Source of the DNA: UBA2160 sp964588665
GTDB taxonomy: Bacteria; Chloroflexota; Dehalococcoidia; Lucifugimonadales; UBA1123
Length of the DNA stretch: 26,681 bases
NCBI GenBank assembly: GCA_964588665.1
Contig: CAZPQQ010000043.1
Coordinates: forward strand, 1 to 26,681
Reading direction: 5' to 3'
The notes beneath the pieces are model-generated. The model was not told the DNA's origin and did no database searches. It saw nothing but the letters and a program-made list of their open reading frames with translations. Of the stretch, positions 1 through 7,329 are shown piece by piece (positions within the stretch are counted from its first letter, which is position 1; each line of letters begins with the position of its first letter). The translations under genes were made by a program, and so were the position numbers.

Positions 1-82
1 TCATTGAACAGTTACCCTGACATTTTCACTGGACAACAACACACGCTCGAGGCCGGTCGATGCAAACGCAACCGCCCTGTCA

Positions 83-88
83 TATAAT
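83..88 (+). promoter_or_regulatory. Possible -10 box upstream of the acyl-CoA dehydrogenase
   Basis: A perfect TATAAT lies about 130 bases before the chosen start of the acyl-CoA dehydrogenase gene. I see no convincing TTGACA-like box at the right distance, so this is a half-supported promoter call. Confidence 0.3.
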
Positions 89-216
89 GCGCCTGTCCGA
101 GAAATGCTCGCCGTGTATTAGCGTTTCCCACTGCAATGCACGTTGTTGACGCCTCTCGACTCCAATCTGGCGGGCCACACGTGGACTATCCGAACACCGT
201 ACTCAGGGGGATCGAC

Positions 217-1428
217 ATGCTGGGTTTCGACCTGACCGAAGAGCAGGCAGCGCTGCAGACGCTGGCCCGTCATTTCGCCGAACGCGAGATCATGCCCGTT
301 GCCGCTGAACTGGACCGAATGGATGTCCACGAGAGCTTCCCGTGGGACATTGTCAGGAAAGGTTCCAAGCTGGGTCTCCGCACCATGGCTCTGCCGCCCG
401 AATGGGGAGGCCAAGGCATCGACCTTCTCACGCAGGCGATCATGATCGACCAGCTCGCCTACGCCGACATGAGCTGCAGCAAGATGTTCAGCCAATGCTG
501 GAAAGTCTCCAGGCACCTCAGCATGGCGGCCACGGAAGACCAAAAGCGACGATACATTCCGCCGTTCGTGGAGGACGACACGTTCGTCCTCGGCCAGGCG
601 ATCACCGAGCCAGACTCAGGGTCGGACAACTCGGGCTACTACGAAACTCCGCCGGGCGAGGGCCTCGCGCTACGCGCCGAGCGCAGAGGCGACCACTTCG
701 TGCTAAACGGAATGAAGCACATGATAGCCAACGGTCCGGTTGCGAAGCTGTTCATCGTAACCGCCCGGACCGATCCGAACGCCAACCAGGCTGACGGCGT
801 CAGCCGGTTCATCGTACCCAAGGACACGCCGGGGTTCAGCATCGGCAGAATCCACGACAAGGTCGGGTTTCGAGCGTATCCGAACGCGGAGCTCTTCTTC
901 GAGAACGTTCGCATACCGGTGGAGGACCTGCTTGGCGGCAAGGAGGGCCGTGACTCCGAAGAGTGGTACATGCGCACGGTGAGCAACATCGAGCTCTCCG
1001 CCCACACGCTCGGGGTGGCGCGCGCCGCTCTGGACGCAGCGGTCAGGTTCGCGAACGAGCGGCGCCAGGGCGGCAAGACAATCATCATGCACCAGGCCGT
1101 CCAGAACACGCTGGCCGAACTCTACATTGCGCTCGAAGCGGGACGGACCCTCCTCTGGCGCACGGCGTGGACAACGACGCACCACGACGAGCCCAACAGT
1201 CTGCTGGCAAGCGCATGCAAGGCTTTCTGCGCCGACGCTGCCCGCAAGATCACCCTCGGCGCGATGGACCTCTTCGGCGGGGCGGGGGTAATGCGAGACC
1301 TGCCCATGGAGAAGTACGTCCGCGACTCGCTGGTCATGCTCCATCACGCGGGCGGCACCCAGTCGATCGTTCATCTGAAGATCGGGAAAGCCCTTGAGGC
1401 GAGATACCAGGCGGGGCTCGGCGTGTAG
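217..1428 (+). CDS. Acyl-CoA dehydrogenase family protein
   Basis: A 403-residue flavoprotein of the acyl-CoA dehydrogenase superfamily, expected to oxidise an acyl-CoA to the 2-enoyl-CoA and pass electrons to ETF in the cytoplasm. The N-terminal helical domain begins FDLTEEQ. The middle beta domain carries the FAD/substrate motif QAITEPDSGSD (about 128-137), and the C-terminal domain has RQGGKTII and DLFGGAGVMRDLPMEKYVRD. Length is normal for the family. An upstream in-frame ATG at 136 exists, but the ATG at 217 has AGGGGG six bases before it and starts at the usual domain boundary. The segment matching the catalytic-base region (IYEGT in many members) reads LHHAGGTQ here, so the usual glutamate is absent. 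Substrate cannot be told from sequence. It ends with TAG. Confidence 0.93.
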   Translation: MLGFDLTEEQAALQTLARHFAEREIMPVAAELDRMDVHESFPWDIVRKGSKLGLRTMALPPEWGGQGIDLLTQAIMIDQLAYADMSCSKMFSQCWKVSRHLSMAATEDQKRRYIPPFVEDDTFVLGQAITEPDSGSDNSGYYETPPGEGLALRAERRGDHFVLNGMKHMIANGPVAKLFIVTARTDPNANQADGVSRFIVPKDTPGFSIGRIHDKVGFRAYPNAELFFENVRIPVEDLLGGKEGRDSEEWYMRTVSNIELSAHTLGVARAALDAAVRFANERRQGGKTIIMHQAVQNTLAELYIALEAGRTLLWRTAWTTTHHDEPNSLLASACKAFCADAARKITLGAMDLFGGAGVMRDLPMEKYVRDSLVMLHHAGGTQSIVHLKIGKALEARYQAGLGV

Positions 1429-1492
1429 CCGTCAGCCGTCAGCAGTCAGCTGTCAGCTGTCAGCTGTCAGCAGATAGCCGACAGCCGATAGC
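1429..1492. repeat. Degenerate heptamer tandem repeat (GTCAGCT/GTCAGCC type)
   Basis: Directly after the acyl-CoA dehydrogenase stop, about nine degenerate copies of a 7-base unit (GTCAGCC, GTCAGCA, GTCAGCT and variants with GATAGCC or GACAGCC) run for some 60 bases. The repeat abuts the truncated 3' end of the alcohol dehydrogenase pseudogene. The same unit, in the opposite orientation, recurs at 6791-6837. Confidence 0.8.
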
Positions 1493-2224
1493 CAACGGGT
1501 AACCGCCGCCGCCGCCTCGGACGCCAATCAGGCTCACTTCTTTGCGATACAGCAGCCGCGCCGGGAACCCGTCCACGGGGCCGTCATAGATCGAGAACGC
1601 CACTATCCGGCCGCCTGTCCTGACCAACTCGAACGTGTCGACGAAGGCTTGCGGGTCGCCTGACGTCTCGAACACCAGGTCGAACCCCTGCCCGTCTGTC
1701 AGCGGCAGGGCGCGCTCCATCCAGCCGTCTTCGCGGACGTTGATCGTGTCGTCCGCGCCCAGACCCGCAGCCATAGCCAGTCGCCACGCCCGAGTGCCGA
1801 AAACCGTCGTGTGGGAGGCGCCGTTTTCGCCGGTGAGTTGGCTCAAAATGAGACCGGCCAATGCCCGGCCCGACGATTGCCACACGTTCGCCGAAGTCGG
1901 GCCTGCCCCGACGGATCGCGCGAACCGAACACGCGACGCTGATTAGCGCCTGCGCCAGGCTGAAATCCAACTCGCCTCGACGACAACCGGGTCGCCACGC
2001 TGGAATTCTGCTGCCTCGGGCCCGATCTCTTCCACCACACCGGCGGCCTCATGGCCCGGCACGATCGGAAACGGCGCCAGCTGCCTGCCTTGATACGCTA
2101 TCAGATCCGTGCTGCAGATGCCGGTGGCGTTGATGCGGACGAGCACTTCGTCTCGACCGGGTCGAGGCGTCTCTTTATCGATGACTCGAAGCGATCCGGG
2201 TCGTTGGAGCACCGCTGCGCGCAT
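1487..2224 (-). pseudogene. Decayed zinc-type (MDR) alcohol dehydrogenase
   Basis: Three reading frames on the minus strand together resemble one medium-chain zinc-dependent dehydrogenase. The first part (2224 to about 1970) encodes the N-terminal GroES-like domain with GICSTDL and PGHEAAGVVEEIG, the catalytic zinc region. The match then jumps to DFSLAQALISVACSVRAI in another frame, so the structural-zinc cysteine lobe, roughly 70 residues, seems deleted. A second frameshift near 1860 interrupts the Rossmann motif (VAIVGPG, then ALAGLILSQL). The last frame continues through GADDTINVREDG and RTGGRIVAFSIYDGP and stops at YPLAIG, where the heptamer repeat begins. Normal relatives have about 330-350 residues; only about 240 remain. 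It is very unlikely to make an enzyme. Confidence 0.85.
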
Positions 2225-2351
2225 TGGTGTATCCCGTGATTCCGGCTTGGGGTATGAGCGTCGCCTCTCGGCGTCGGGCGAAGTGTAGCCAGAGCCCCCT
2301 ACCCTGTCAACGCGTCTGGCGCGTGCTGCTCATGCCTTGGATCGAGCCGGT

Positions 2352-2379
2352 TTGACTTGACTGCTGACTCGGATATACT
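2352..2379 (+). promoter_or_regulatory. Sigma-70-like promoter for the CoA-transferase run
   Basis: TTGACT (2352-2357) and TATACT (2374-2379) are separated by 16 bases and lie about 80 bases before the start of the downstream CoA-transferase. This is the best-formed housekeeping promoter I see in the window, and no coding sequence overlaps it. Confidence 0.55.
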
Positions 2380-2457
2380 CACGATGCTTTGAGATCCTGG
2401 CCGACCCTGGACCGGGATACGCGAGACAATTCCATTTCTATCTTAGCGAGGTTGCGC

Positions 2458-3675
2458 ATGGCGATGCCGTTGGAAAATATCAAGATACTGGACTTCACGA
2501 TCATGATGCAGGGTCCGCACGCGACCCAGATGCTGGCCGACATGGGCGCGGACGTGATCAAGGTGGAGCGGCCCAACAGGGTGACCGGTCGAGTCGACCA
2601 GCGTTATGGCGAAACCCAGACCTACGGCAGGGAAGGCGGCGACCACAGTTTTTTCTCAGCCACGTTCCTGGCGCACAACCGCAACAAGCGGAGCATCACG
2701 CTGGACCTGAAGACCGACACCGGTCGCGAGATCGTCAATCGGCTGCTAAAAGAGTGCGACATCGTGTACTCGAATTTCCGGCCCGGCGTCATGGCGCGCC
2801 TGGGCCTGGGATACGAGGATTGCATCAAGGTCAACCCTTCGATCATCTACGTTCTGGCGTCCGGTTATGGCGAGGACGGGCCGTACGTGAACCGGCCGGG
2901 GCAGGACATGCTTGCACAGGGCATGGGCGGCTTCAGCGCGGTGAACGCGTCCGCCGACGGACGGCCCACCGCTATCGGCTTCTCGATATCGGACTTGATG
3001 GGAGCGCATTACGGCGCATTCGGAGTCATGGGCGCTTTGTACCACCGTTCAGAGACCGGTGAAGGCCAAGAGGTCCACATCAGCCTGCTGGACGGCACCG
3101 TCGCTGCGATTTCTGAATCGGCTTTGCACTACCTCAACACTGGCATCGACCCGGTCCGCGCAACTCCCGGCCACGCCTGCGCTTATATCCCAGCGCCCTA
3201 CGGGTGCTACAAGACGAAAGACGGATTCATCGCAATCGCGGGCGGTGGGAAGTTGCCCGGACTTTGCAGGGTTCTTGGCATCGACAACCTCGAAGAAGAC
3301 CCTCGTTTCAACACGGGACCGGTCAGAGACGGGAATCGAGCCGAATTCGAATCAATACTCGAGAATGCCCTGGCGCCCCATAGCACAGACGAGTGGCTGC
3401 CGCTCATGGCGGTGGAAGATCTCTGGGTTGCTCCGGTCAACAGCCTCGGCCAGGTCTTCTCCGATCCGCAGGTGCTGCACAACGACATGGTCGTGACGAT
3501 CGATGGTCCTTATGGTCCGATCAAGATGCCGGGCATTCCGTACAAGCTGTCAAAGACCCCTGCCCAGATACGCAAGGCGCCGCCTATGCAGGGCCAGCAC
3601 ACCGACGAGATCATGGCGTCCATAGGCTTCAGCCCTGACGAGATCGAGAAGGCGAAAGAGGACGGCGCCGTCTAG
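2458..3675 (+). CDS. CaiB/BaiF family (class III) CoA-transferase
   Basis: A 405-residue family III CoA-transferase, which moves CoA between an acyl-CoA and a free carboxylic acid through an aspartyl-CoA anhydride. Family features in order are the N-terminal LENIKILDFT, GADVIKVERP, the conserved NRNKRSITLDLK, NFRPGVMARLGLGYE, SGYGEDGPY with PGQDMLAQG, and the likely catalytic Asp179 in FSISDL. The C-terminal part has FSDPQVLHNDMV and the GQHTDEIM tail. ATG 2458 was chosen over an earlier in-frame start at 2389 because GAGG lies six bases upstream and homologues begin here; ATG 2464 is also possible. It leads a same-strand run with the kinase-like gene and enoyl-CoA hydratase, suggesting activation of an acid for degradation. 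Substrate is unknown. Confidence 0.95.
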   Translation: MAMPLENIKILDFTIMMQGPHATQMLADMGADVIKVERPNRVTGRVDQRYGETQTYGREGGDHSFFSATFLAHNRNKRSITLDLKTDTGREIVNRLLKECDIVYSNFRPGVMARLGLGYEDCIKVNPSIIYVLASGYGEDGPYVNRPGQDMLAQGMGGFSAVNASADGRPTAIGFSISDLMGAHYGAFGVMGALYHRSETGEGQEVHISLLDGTVAAISESALHYLNTGIDPVRATPGHACAYIPAPYGCYKTKDGFIAIAGGGKLPGLCRVLGIDNLEEDPRFNTGPVRDGNRAEFESILENALAPHSTDEWLPLMAVEDLWVAPVNSLGQVFSDPQVLHNDMVVTIDGPYGPIKMPGIPYKLSKTPAQIRKAPPMQGQHTDEIMASIGFSPDEIEKAKEDGAV

Positions 3676-3745
3676 CGCTCAAGACCGCGGCAGTCGCTGA
3701 CGAACTGGCCAAGCCCGAGGCGTCCACCGGAAGGAGACAATAGGC

Positions 3746-4432
3746 ATGAAAGTAATTCTCGCCGGCATCGAGTATGTCGGGGCAACGACGATTGCCAACA
3801 AACTCAGCGCGTGGAAGACGGAGATCATGGGCGAGCCGTTCGCGGGCGGCCTCATTCACGACCACTCGAAGCTGCCCCACACGTCGGGCCACCCCGACGA
3901 CACGACGCTCGAAGAGCAGCAGCAGATACTCGCCCTGTCTCCGAAACTGAAGGAGATGTACCACCGGTACAGCATGTATTACCATCTGCACCATTACAAC
4001 TCGGCGGACGACCTGACCATCGGGTTCCACATCGAAGAGTCGATCTACGCCCGAAAGTATTTCGGATACGGTCTGCCCGGCGAGCAGTTCGACCGCGAGG
4101 CCGTTTTCGGTCAAGTCGAAGCGAGGGCGAAGACGATCACGTCGGACCCGATCATCATCGTGCACATGACCGCGGACGAAGCCGTGATCCGCCAGAGGAT
4201 GTCTGAGTTAAGCGGTACGTCTCATCACTCCAACAGCCCGTTGAAAGAAGGCGATATCGCGGAGGTCATGTCTGAATACGAACGACTCGTCGCGAAGTCT
4301 GAACTCGGTCCCAAGATTCACGTCGATACGAGCTCGAACACGCCGGACGAGACGCTGCGAAAGCTGACGGAGTTGATGGAGCCGCACTTCACCGATCACG
4401 ATCGCGAACGCATCAAAGCGCATTCCGGCTAG
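3746..4432 (+). CDS. P-loop-like protein resembling deoxynucleoside kinases
   Basis: A 228-residue protein with the outline of a small nucleotide kinase. The N-terminus MKVILAGIEYVGATT looks like strand plus P-loop, but the expected GKS/GKT is GAT, so the phosphate-binding lysine is missing. EESIYARKYFGYG (near residue 98) resembles the ERS/DRS segment of deoxynucleoside kinases, and IIIVHMTADEAVIRQRM (about 137-153) resembles the strand and helix before the lid in dNK and thymidylate kinase. AAGGAG precedes the ATG by nine bases. The central part is rich in histidine and tyrosine. It sits between a CoA-transferase and an enoyl-CoA hydratase with about 70-base gaps, so a role tied to the acyl-CoA pathway is possible. 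No function can be assigned. Confidence 0.75.
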   Translation: MKVILAGIEYVGATTIANKLSAWKTEIMGEPFAGGLIHDHSKLPHTSGHPDDTTLEEQQQILALSPKLKEMYHRYSMYYHLHHYNSADDLTIGFHIEESIYARKYFGYGLPGEQFDREAVFGQVEARAKTITSDPIIIVHMTADEAVIRQRMSELSGTSHHSNSPLKEGDIAEVMSEYERLVAKSELGPKIHVDTSSNTPDETLRKLTELMEPHFTDHDRERIKAHSG

Positions 4433-4506
4433 CCAAAACCTGTCAACAGGTGACCCGGCGTTGAACTCCGCGTCTCGCAAGTCAGGAACATAATATGGAG
4501 GTTGCC

Positions 4507-5325
4507 ATGGCGAATCAGGAAGTTATCTACGAAAAGAAAGGTCGGATTGCCGTCGTAACAATCAATCGCCCCGAGCGGATGAATGCGGTTGCATTGGAGA
4601 CCAATGCGACGATGTACGACATATTTACCGACTTCCTCGAGGATCAGGACATTTGGATCGGGATCATCACCGGGTACGGCGGCAAAGCGTTCTGCGCGGG
4701 CTCCGACATCAAAGAGATGACCACTCGCCCGGCCGGTGAGAGGGTGTCCAAAGCCGCAGACTCTCCCCACCAGGAAGGCGGTATGGCCCATCGCGAAATC
4801 TGGAAGCCGCTTATCGCGGCAGTCGACGGATACTGCCTGGGCGGCGGCCTCGAGATCGCGATGGCGTGCGACATCATCATCGCGTCGAACCGATCGAGTT
4901 TCGGAGTTCCCGAGATCAGGAACGTCGGCGGCTTCCCTGGCGACGGAGGAATCCATCGACTTCCCCGACACGTGCCCAAGAAGATTGCCATGCAAATGCT
5001 ATTGACCGGCCAACGGATCTCGGTTGAGGAAGCCTACCGAATTGGCCTCATCAACAAGATCGTTGAGCCGGACCAGGTGATGGACGAGGCCATGGCGATG
5101 GCAAATACGATCAACGAAAACTCGCCGATAGCCGCCAGGGTAAGCAAAGAGATCGCGACCAAGACCATGGACCTGCCGCTCGAGTACCATGAGTCAGAGG
5201 CGAAAACGGCGTGGGAGCTGGACCAGATCGTCGGCGCCAAACTCCGAAACTCTGAGGACTCGAAGTCTAGGGAGGGCCCCAGGTCTTTTGTCGAGAAGCG
5301 TAAGCCGGTTTGGTTGGGGCGCTAG
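4507..5325 (+). CDS. Enoyl-CoA hydratase/isomerase (crotonase) family protein
   Basis: A 272-residue crotonase-fold protein that probably hydrates a 2-enoyl-CoA. The oxyanion-hole segment GGKAFCAGSDIKEM (about 58-71) and the second one AAVDGYCLGGGLE are both present. The two glutamates used by rat mitochondrial hydratase appear conserved, as Glu116 in GGGLE and Glu136 in FGVPE, which favours hydratase over a non-hydratase member. PGDGG and the C-terminal SFVEKRKPVW are also family-typical. ATG 4507 has GGAGG five bases upstream; an in-frame ATG at 4495 overlaps that ribosome-binding site and is less likely. It is the last gene of the run starting at 2458 and fits the step after an acyl-CoA dehydrogenase. 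It ends with TAG. Confidence 0.95.
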   Translation: MANQEVIYEKKGRIAVVTINRPERMNAVALETNATMYDIFTDFLEDQDIWIGIITGYGGKAFCAGSDIKEMTTRPAGERVSKAADSPHQEGGMAHREIWKPLIAAVDGYCLGGGLEIAMACDIIIASNRSSFGVPEIRNVGGFPGDGGIHRLPRHVPKKIAMQMLLTGQRISVEEAYRIGLINKIVEPDQVMDEAMAMANTINENSPIAARVSKEIATKTMDLPLEYHESEAKTAWELDQIVGAKLRNSEDSKSREGPRSFVEKRKPVWLGR

Positions 5326-5364
5326 CGTCCTGGGTTCCAAGTACTCGTCATGGTCGGTTTCCGG

Positions 5365-5448
5365 CGACCCTTCGACAAGCTCAGGGTGAACGGATTTGAA
5401 GGTGGACCTCGCCTACATCCGTTCGTGGTGAGCTTGTCGAACCACCTT
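5365..5448. repeat. REP-like palindromic element, copy 1
   Basis: An imperfect inverted repeat with the arm CCTTCGACAAGCTCAGGG on the left and its counterpart GGTGAGCTTGTCGAACC on the right, about 25 bases apart. An almost identical element lies at 5611-5697. This motif family is a common extragenic palindrome in several bacterial phyla. It lies in the 509-base gap between the convergent enoyl-CoA hydratase and nucleoside hydrolase genes. Confidence 0.85.
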
Positions 5449-5558
5449 GACCGGACAGGTTCCGCAGGCGAGTTCAGCACCACTCGATCTGCGCTTGCTT
5501 CCAACTACCGGCCCATCTTTCAGGCACGATTTGAGTGGCATGACGTTGCCCAGAGCCC

Positions 5559-5592
5559 GCCCTGAGTGTGCAGAAGGGGCGAACGGACAGGA
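5559..5592. repeat. Degenerate REP half-element
   Basis: CCGCCCTGAGTGTGCAG followed by AAGGGGCGAACGGAC resembles one arm of the flanking REP elements in the opposite orientation, with several substitutions. I read it as a decayed third copy. Confidence 0.45.
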
Positions 5593-5610
5593 AACGGGAC
5601 TTGTGTGTGG

Positions 5611-5697
5611 CGACCCTTCGACGAGCTCAGGGCGAACGGATTTGGGGGGTGGGATTTCGCCTACATCCGTTCGTGGTGAGCCTGTCGAACCACCTTG
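5611..5697. repeat. REP-like palindromic element, copy 2
   Basis: Second copy of the palindrome at 5365-5448, in the same orientation, with only a few base changes and a small length difference in the central spacer. The rest of the 5326-5834 gap shows no credible gene; reading frames across it contain only the usual REP-derived peptides. Confidence 0.85.
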
Positions 5698-5834
5698 GCC
5701 AGCCAACTCTGCGCCGCAATTGCGGGATTCGCCGACAACCCAAATCGCCGGCGGCGATCGCCAGACTTCATACGGGGTCTCGAACCTAATCGGGACCCCT
5801 TCCTGATTTGTCATCGGATGCCAACCCAGTCTCG

Positions 5835-6776
5835 TCAGACTGCGGCTACGCGCTCGACCCAGAGTTGCGTCAGCCGGTCGGCGTCCACATCGAAGGCGAC
5901 GCGGGCGTTGGGCTCCTCGCCTGGATCTTCGCGCTGGTTCGCCACTGTCATGCCGCGAGTGTGCTCCCCCAGGATCTCGATTTTCACCGGGAGGTCCCTG
6001 CACTCGAACAGCTCCGGCGCAATGCCGTACGACACCGCGGGCATGTCGTTGTACCGAACTCCGCCCGGATGGTGGAGGCGTCCTCGGCGCTCGTAGGCAG
6101 CCTGGATGAACGGCGAGACGCGCTGCATAAAGCGAGTGGCCTGCGTGTCGGCGGCCCAAAGCTCCTCTTGCTGTGCAACGCTGATCTCCACTTTCTCGCA
6201 CACGTCCAGGCCGATTTGGACGACCTTGGCGTCGGACCGATACACGACGTCGGCGGCTTCGGGGTCGCCTCGCAGATTCGCGCTGGCCGTCGGCGACGCG
6301 TTGCCCGGAACGTTCACCGCTCCGCCCATCACGATAACCTCACCGACTGCTTCCGCGAACTTCGGCTCGACGGCCATGGCCAGTGCAACGTTCGTGAGCC
6401 TGCCGATCGCCATCACCGTGATTTCGCCCGGCGACGCCATTACGCGGTTGATTAGCTCGATGACGGCGTTGGTGGTCTGAGCCGCGGTCGACGGCATCGG
6501 CACGTCCGCGTCGCCAAGGCCGTCGTCGCCGTGTATCAGCGCCGCGAAAAACGGCTCGGCGCAGTTGTACGGTCTTCCCGCGCCCTCGTAAACTGGAACG
6601 TCCGACCGGCCCGCGGCCTCCAGGATACGGAGGGCGTTGATCGTGCAGTTCTCGACCGGCGTGTTGCCGAACACCGTGGTCATGGCCTCGATGTTCAGTT
6701 CGGGACTGCCTAGAGTCATGAGTATCGCGGCAGCGTCGTCGATCCCCGGGTCTGTGTCGATGATTACTCGCTTCAT
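5835..6776 (-). CDS. Nucleoside hydrolase (IunH family), variant active site
   Basis: A 313-residue member of the inosine-uridine nucleoside hydrolase family, which cleaves the N-glycosidic bond of nucleosides to ribose and base. The calcium/ribose motif near the N-terminus, VIIDTDPGIDD (Asp7, Asp9, Asp13, Asp14), is intact, as are HGDDGLGD, AIGRLTNVALA, VMGGAV and the NLRGDPEAA segment. Two positions differ from well-studied enzymes. The HDP segment holding the catalytic histidine reads NDMPAVSYG, so the histidine is Asn243 while Asp244 remains. The EFN triplet reads SAN (about 165-167). A TAAGGAG ribosome-binding site precedes the start. The gene stands alone, convergent with the enoyl-CoA hydratase. 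Hydrolysis of some ribosyl compound is likely; the substrate may not be a standard nucleoside. Confidence 0.92.
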   Translation of the reverse strand: MKRVIIDTDPGIDDAAAILMTLGSPELNIEAMTTVFGNTPVENCTINALRILEAAGRSDVPVYEGAGRPYNCAEPFFAALIHGDDGLGDADVPMPSTAAQTTNAVIELINRVMASPGEITVMAIGRLTNVALAMAVEPKFAEAVGEVIVMGGAVNVPGNASPTASANLRGDPEAADVVYRSDAKVVQIGLDVCEKVEISVAQQEELWAADTQATRFMQRVSPFIQAAYERRGRLHHPGGVRYNDMPAVSYGIAPELFECRDLPVKIEILGEHTRGMTVANQREDPGEEPNARVAFDVDADRLTQLWVERVAAV

Positions 6777-6790
6777 GGTTCTCCTTACGG

Positions 6791-6837
6791 CTATCGGCTG
6801 TTAGTGATCGGCTGTCGGCTGTCGGCTGTCGGCTGAC
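6791..6837. repeat. Degenerate heptamer tandem repeat (GGCTGTC type)
   Basis: Six or so copies of GGCTGTC and variants (GGCTATC, GGCTGTT) lie just upstream of the nucleoside hydrolase ribosome-binding site. The unit is the reverse complement of the repeat at 1429-1492. Between this repeat and 7329 I see no credible gene, only low-quality short frames and one hairpin. Confidence 0.75.
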
Positions 6838-7291
6838 CTTAGCAACAACGACCGATGTCGTCAAACGTAATCCGACGCTCGTCGATCAGCTCGGAAGCTC
6901 GGCCTGTCCGTGCGGGCATTAGGCGTGTGGCGCTCGGTCTGGCCCCGTCTGACTGCTCCGAAAGGCACCGATCTTCGGCCCTCGCCCCGATCGCGAGCCT
7001 CGCAGTGGCGAACTTCGCTCTCGCGCATTCAAGGCCGCGATACCGTGCGAGTTGTCTTGCTTTATTGCTGTTTTAAGTGGCTTCGATAGAGACAACCCGA
7101 TGCAGATGACGGCATTCAGTCAGAGTGATATCATTCACACGGTCTGAGGCCCGGCGAGTTTTCAGCTCCGATTGAGTTGGCCCGTGATACCACGTGAGCC
7201 ACGTCCGAAGTGACGACGCCTACGATCTAGGCTGAGCCGTCGGAGCCCATTTCACCGCAAGTGAATCTGCAACACACATCCGGGAGCGCGC

Positions 7292-7314
7292 GCTGCCGAC
7301 AGAGCTTCGGCAGC
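7292..7314 (+). promoter_or_regulatory. Leader hairpin before the FrhB/Ior operon
   Basis: Arms GCTGCCGA and TCGGCAGC form a perfect 8-base-pair stem with a 7-base loop, ending five bases before the GAAGGG ribosome-binding site. Its position would let it affect translation start of the first operon gene, but it has no T-run and I have no evidence of function. Confidence 0.3.
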
Positions 7315-7329
7315 CAACGAAGGGATGAC

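Noticed and set aside
1460..1885. Independent 141-residue dehydrogenase gene
   Set aside because: It is only the C-terminal frame of the broken alcohol dehydrogenase, without a start region or first domain.
5413..6201. Minus-strand open frame of 262 codons
   Set aside because: Overlaps the nucleoside hydrolase in another frame and then runs through the REP elements, giving the usual REP-derived peptides.
6855..7076. Short plus-strand open frame of 73 codons
   Set aside because: No ribosome-binding site, no recognisable motif, atypical composition; treated as non-coding.
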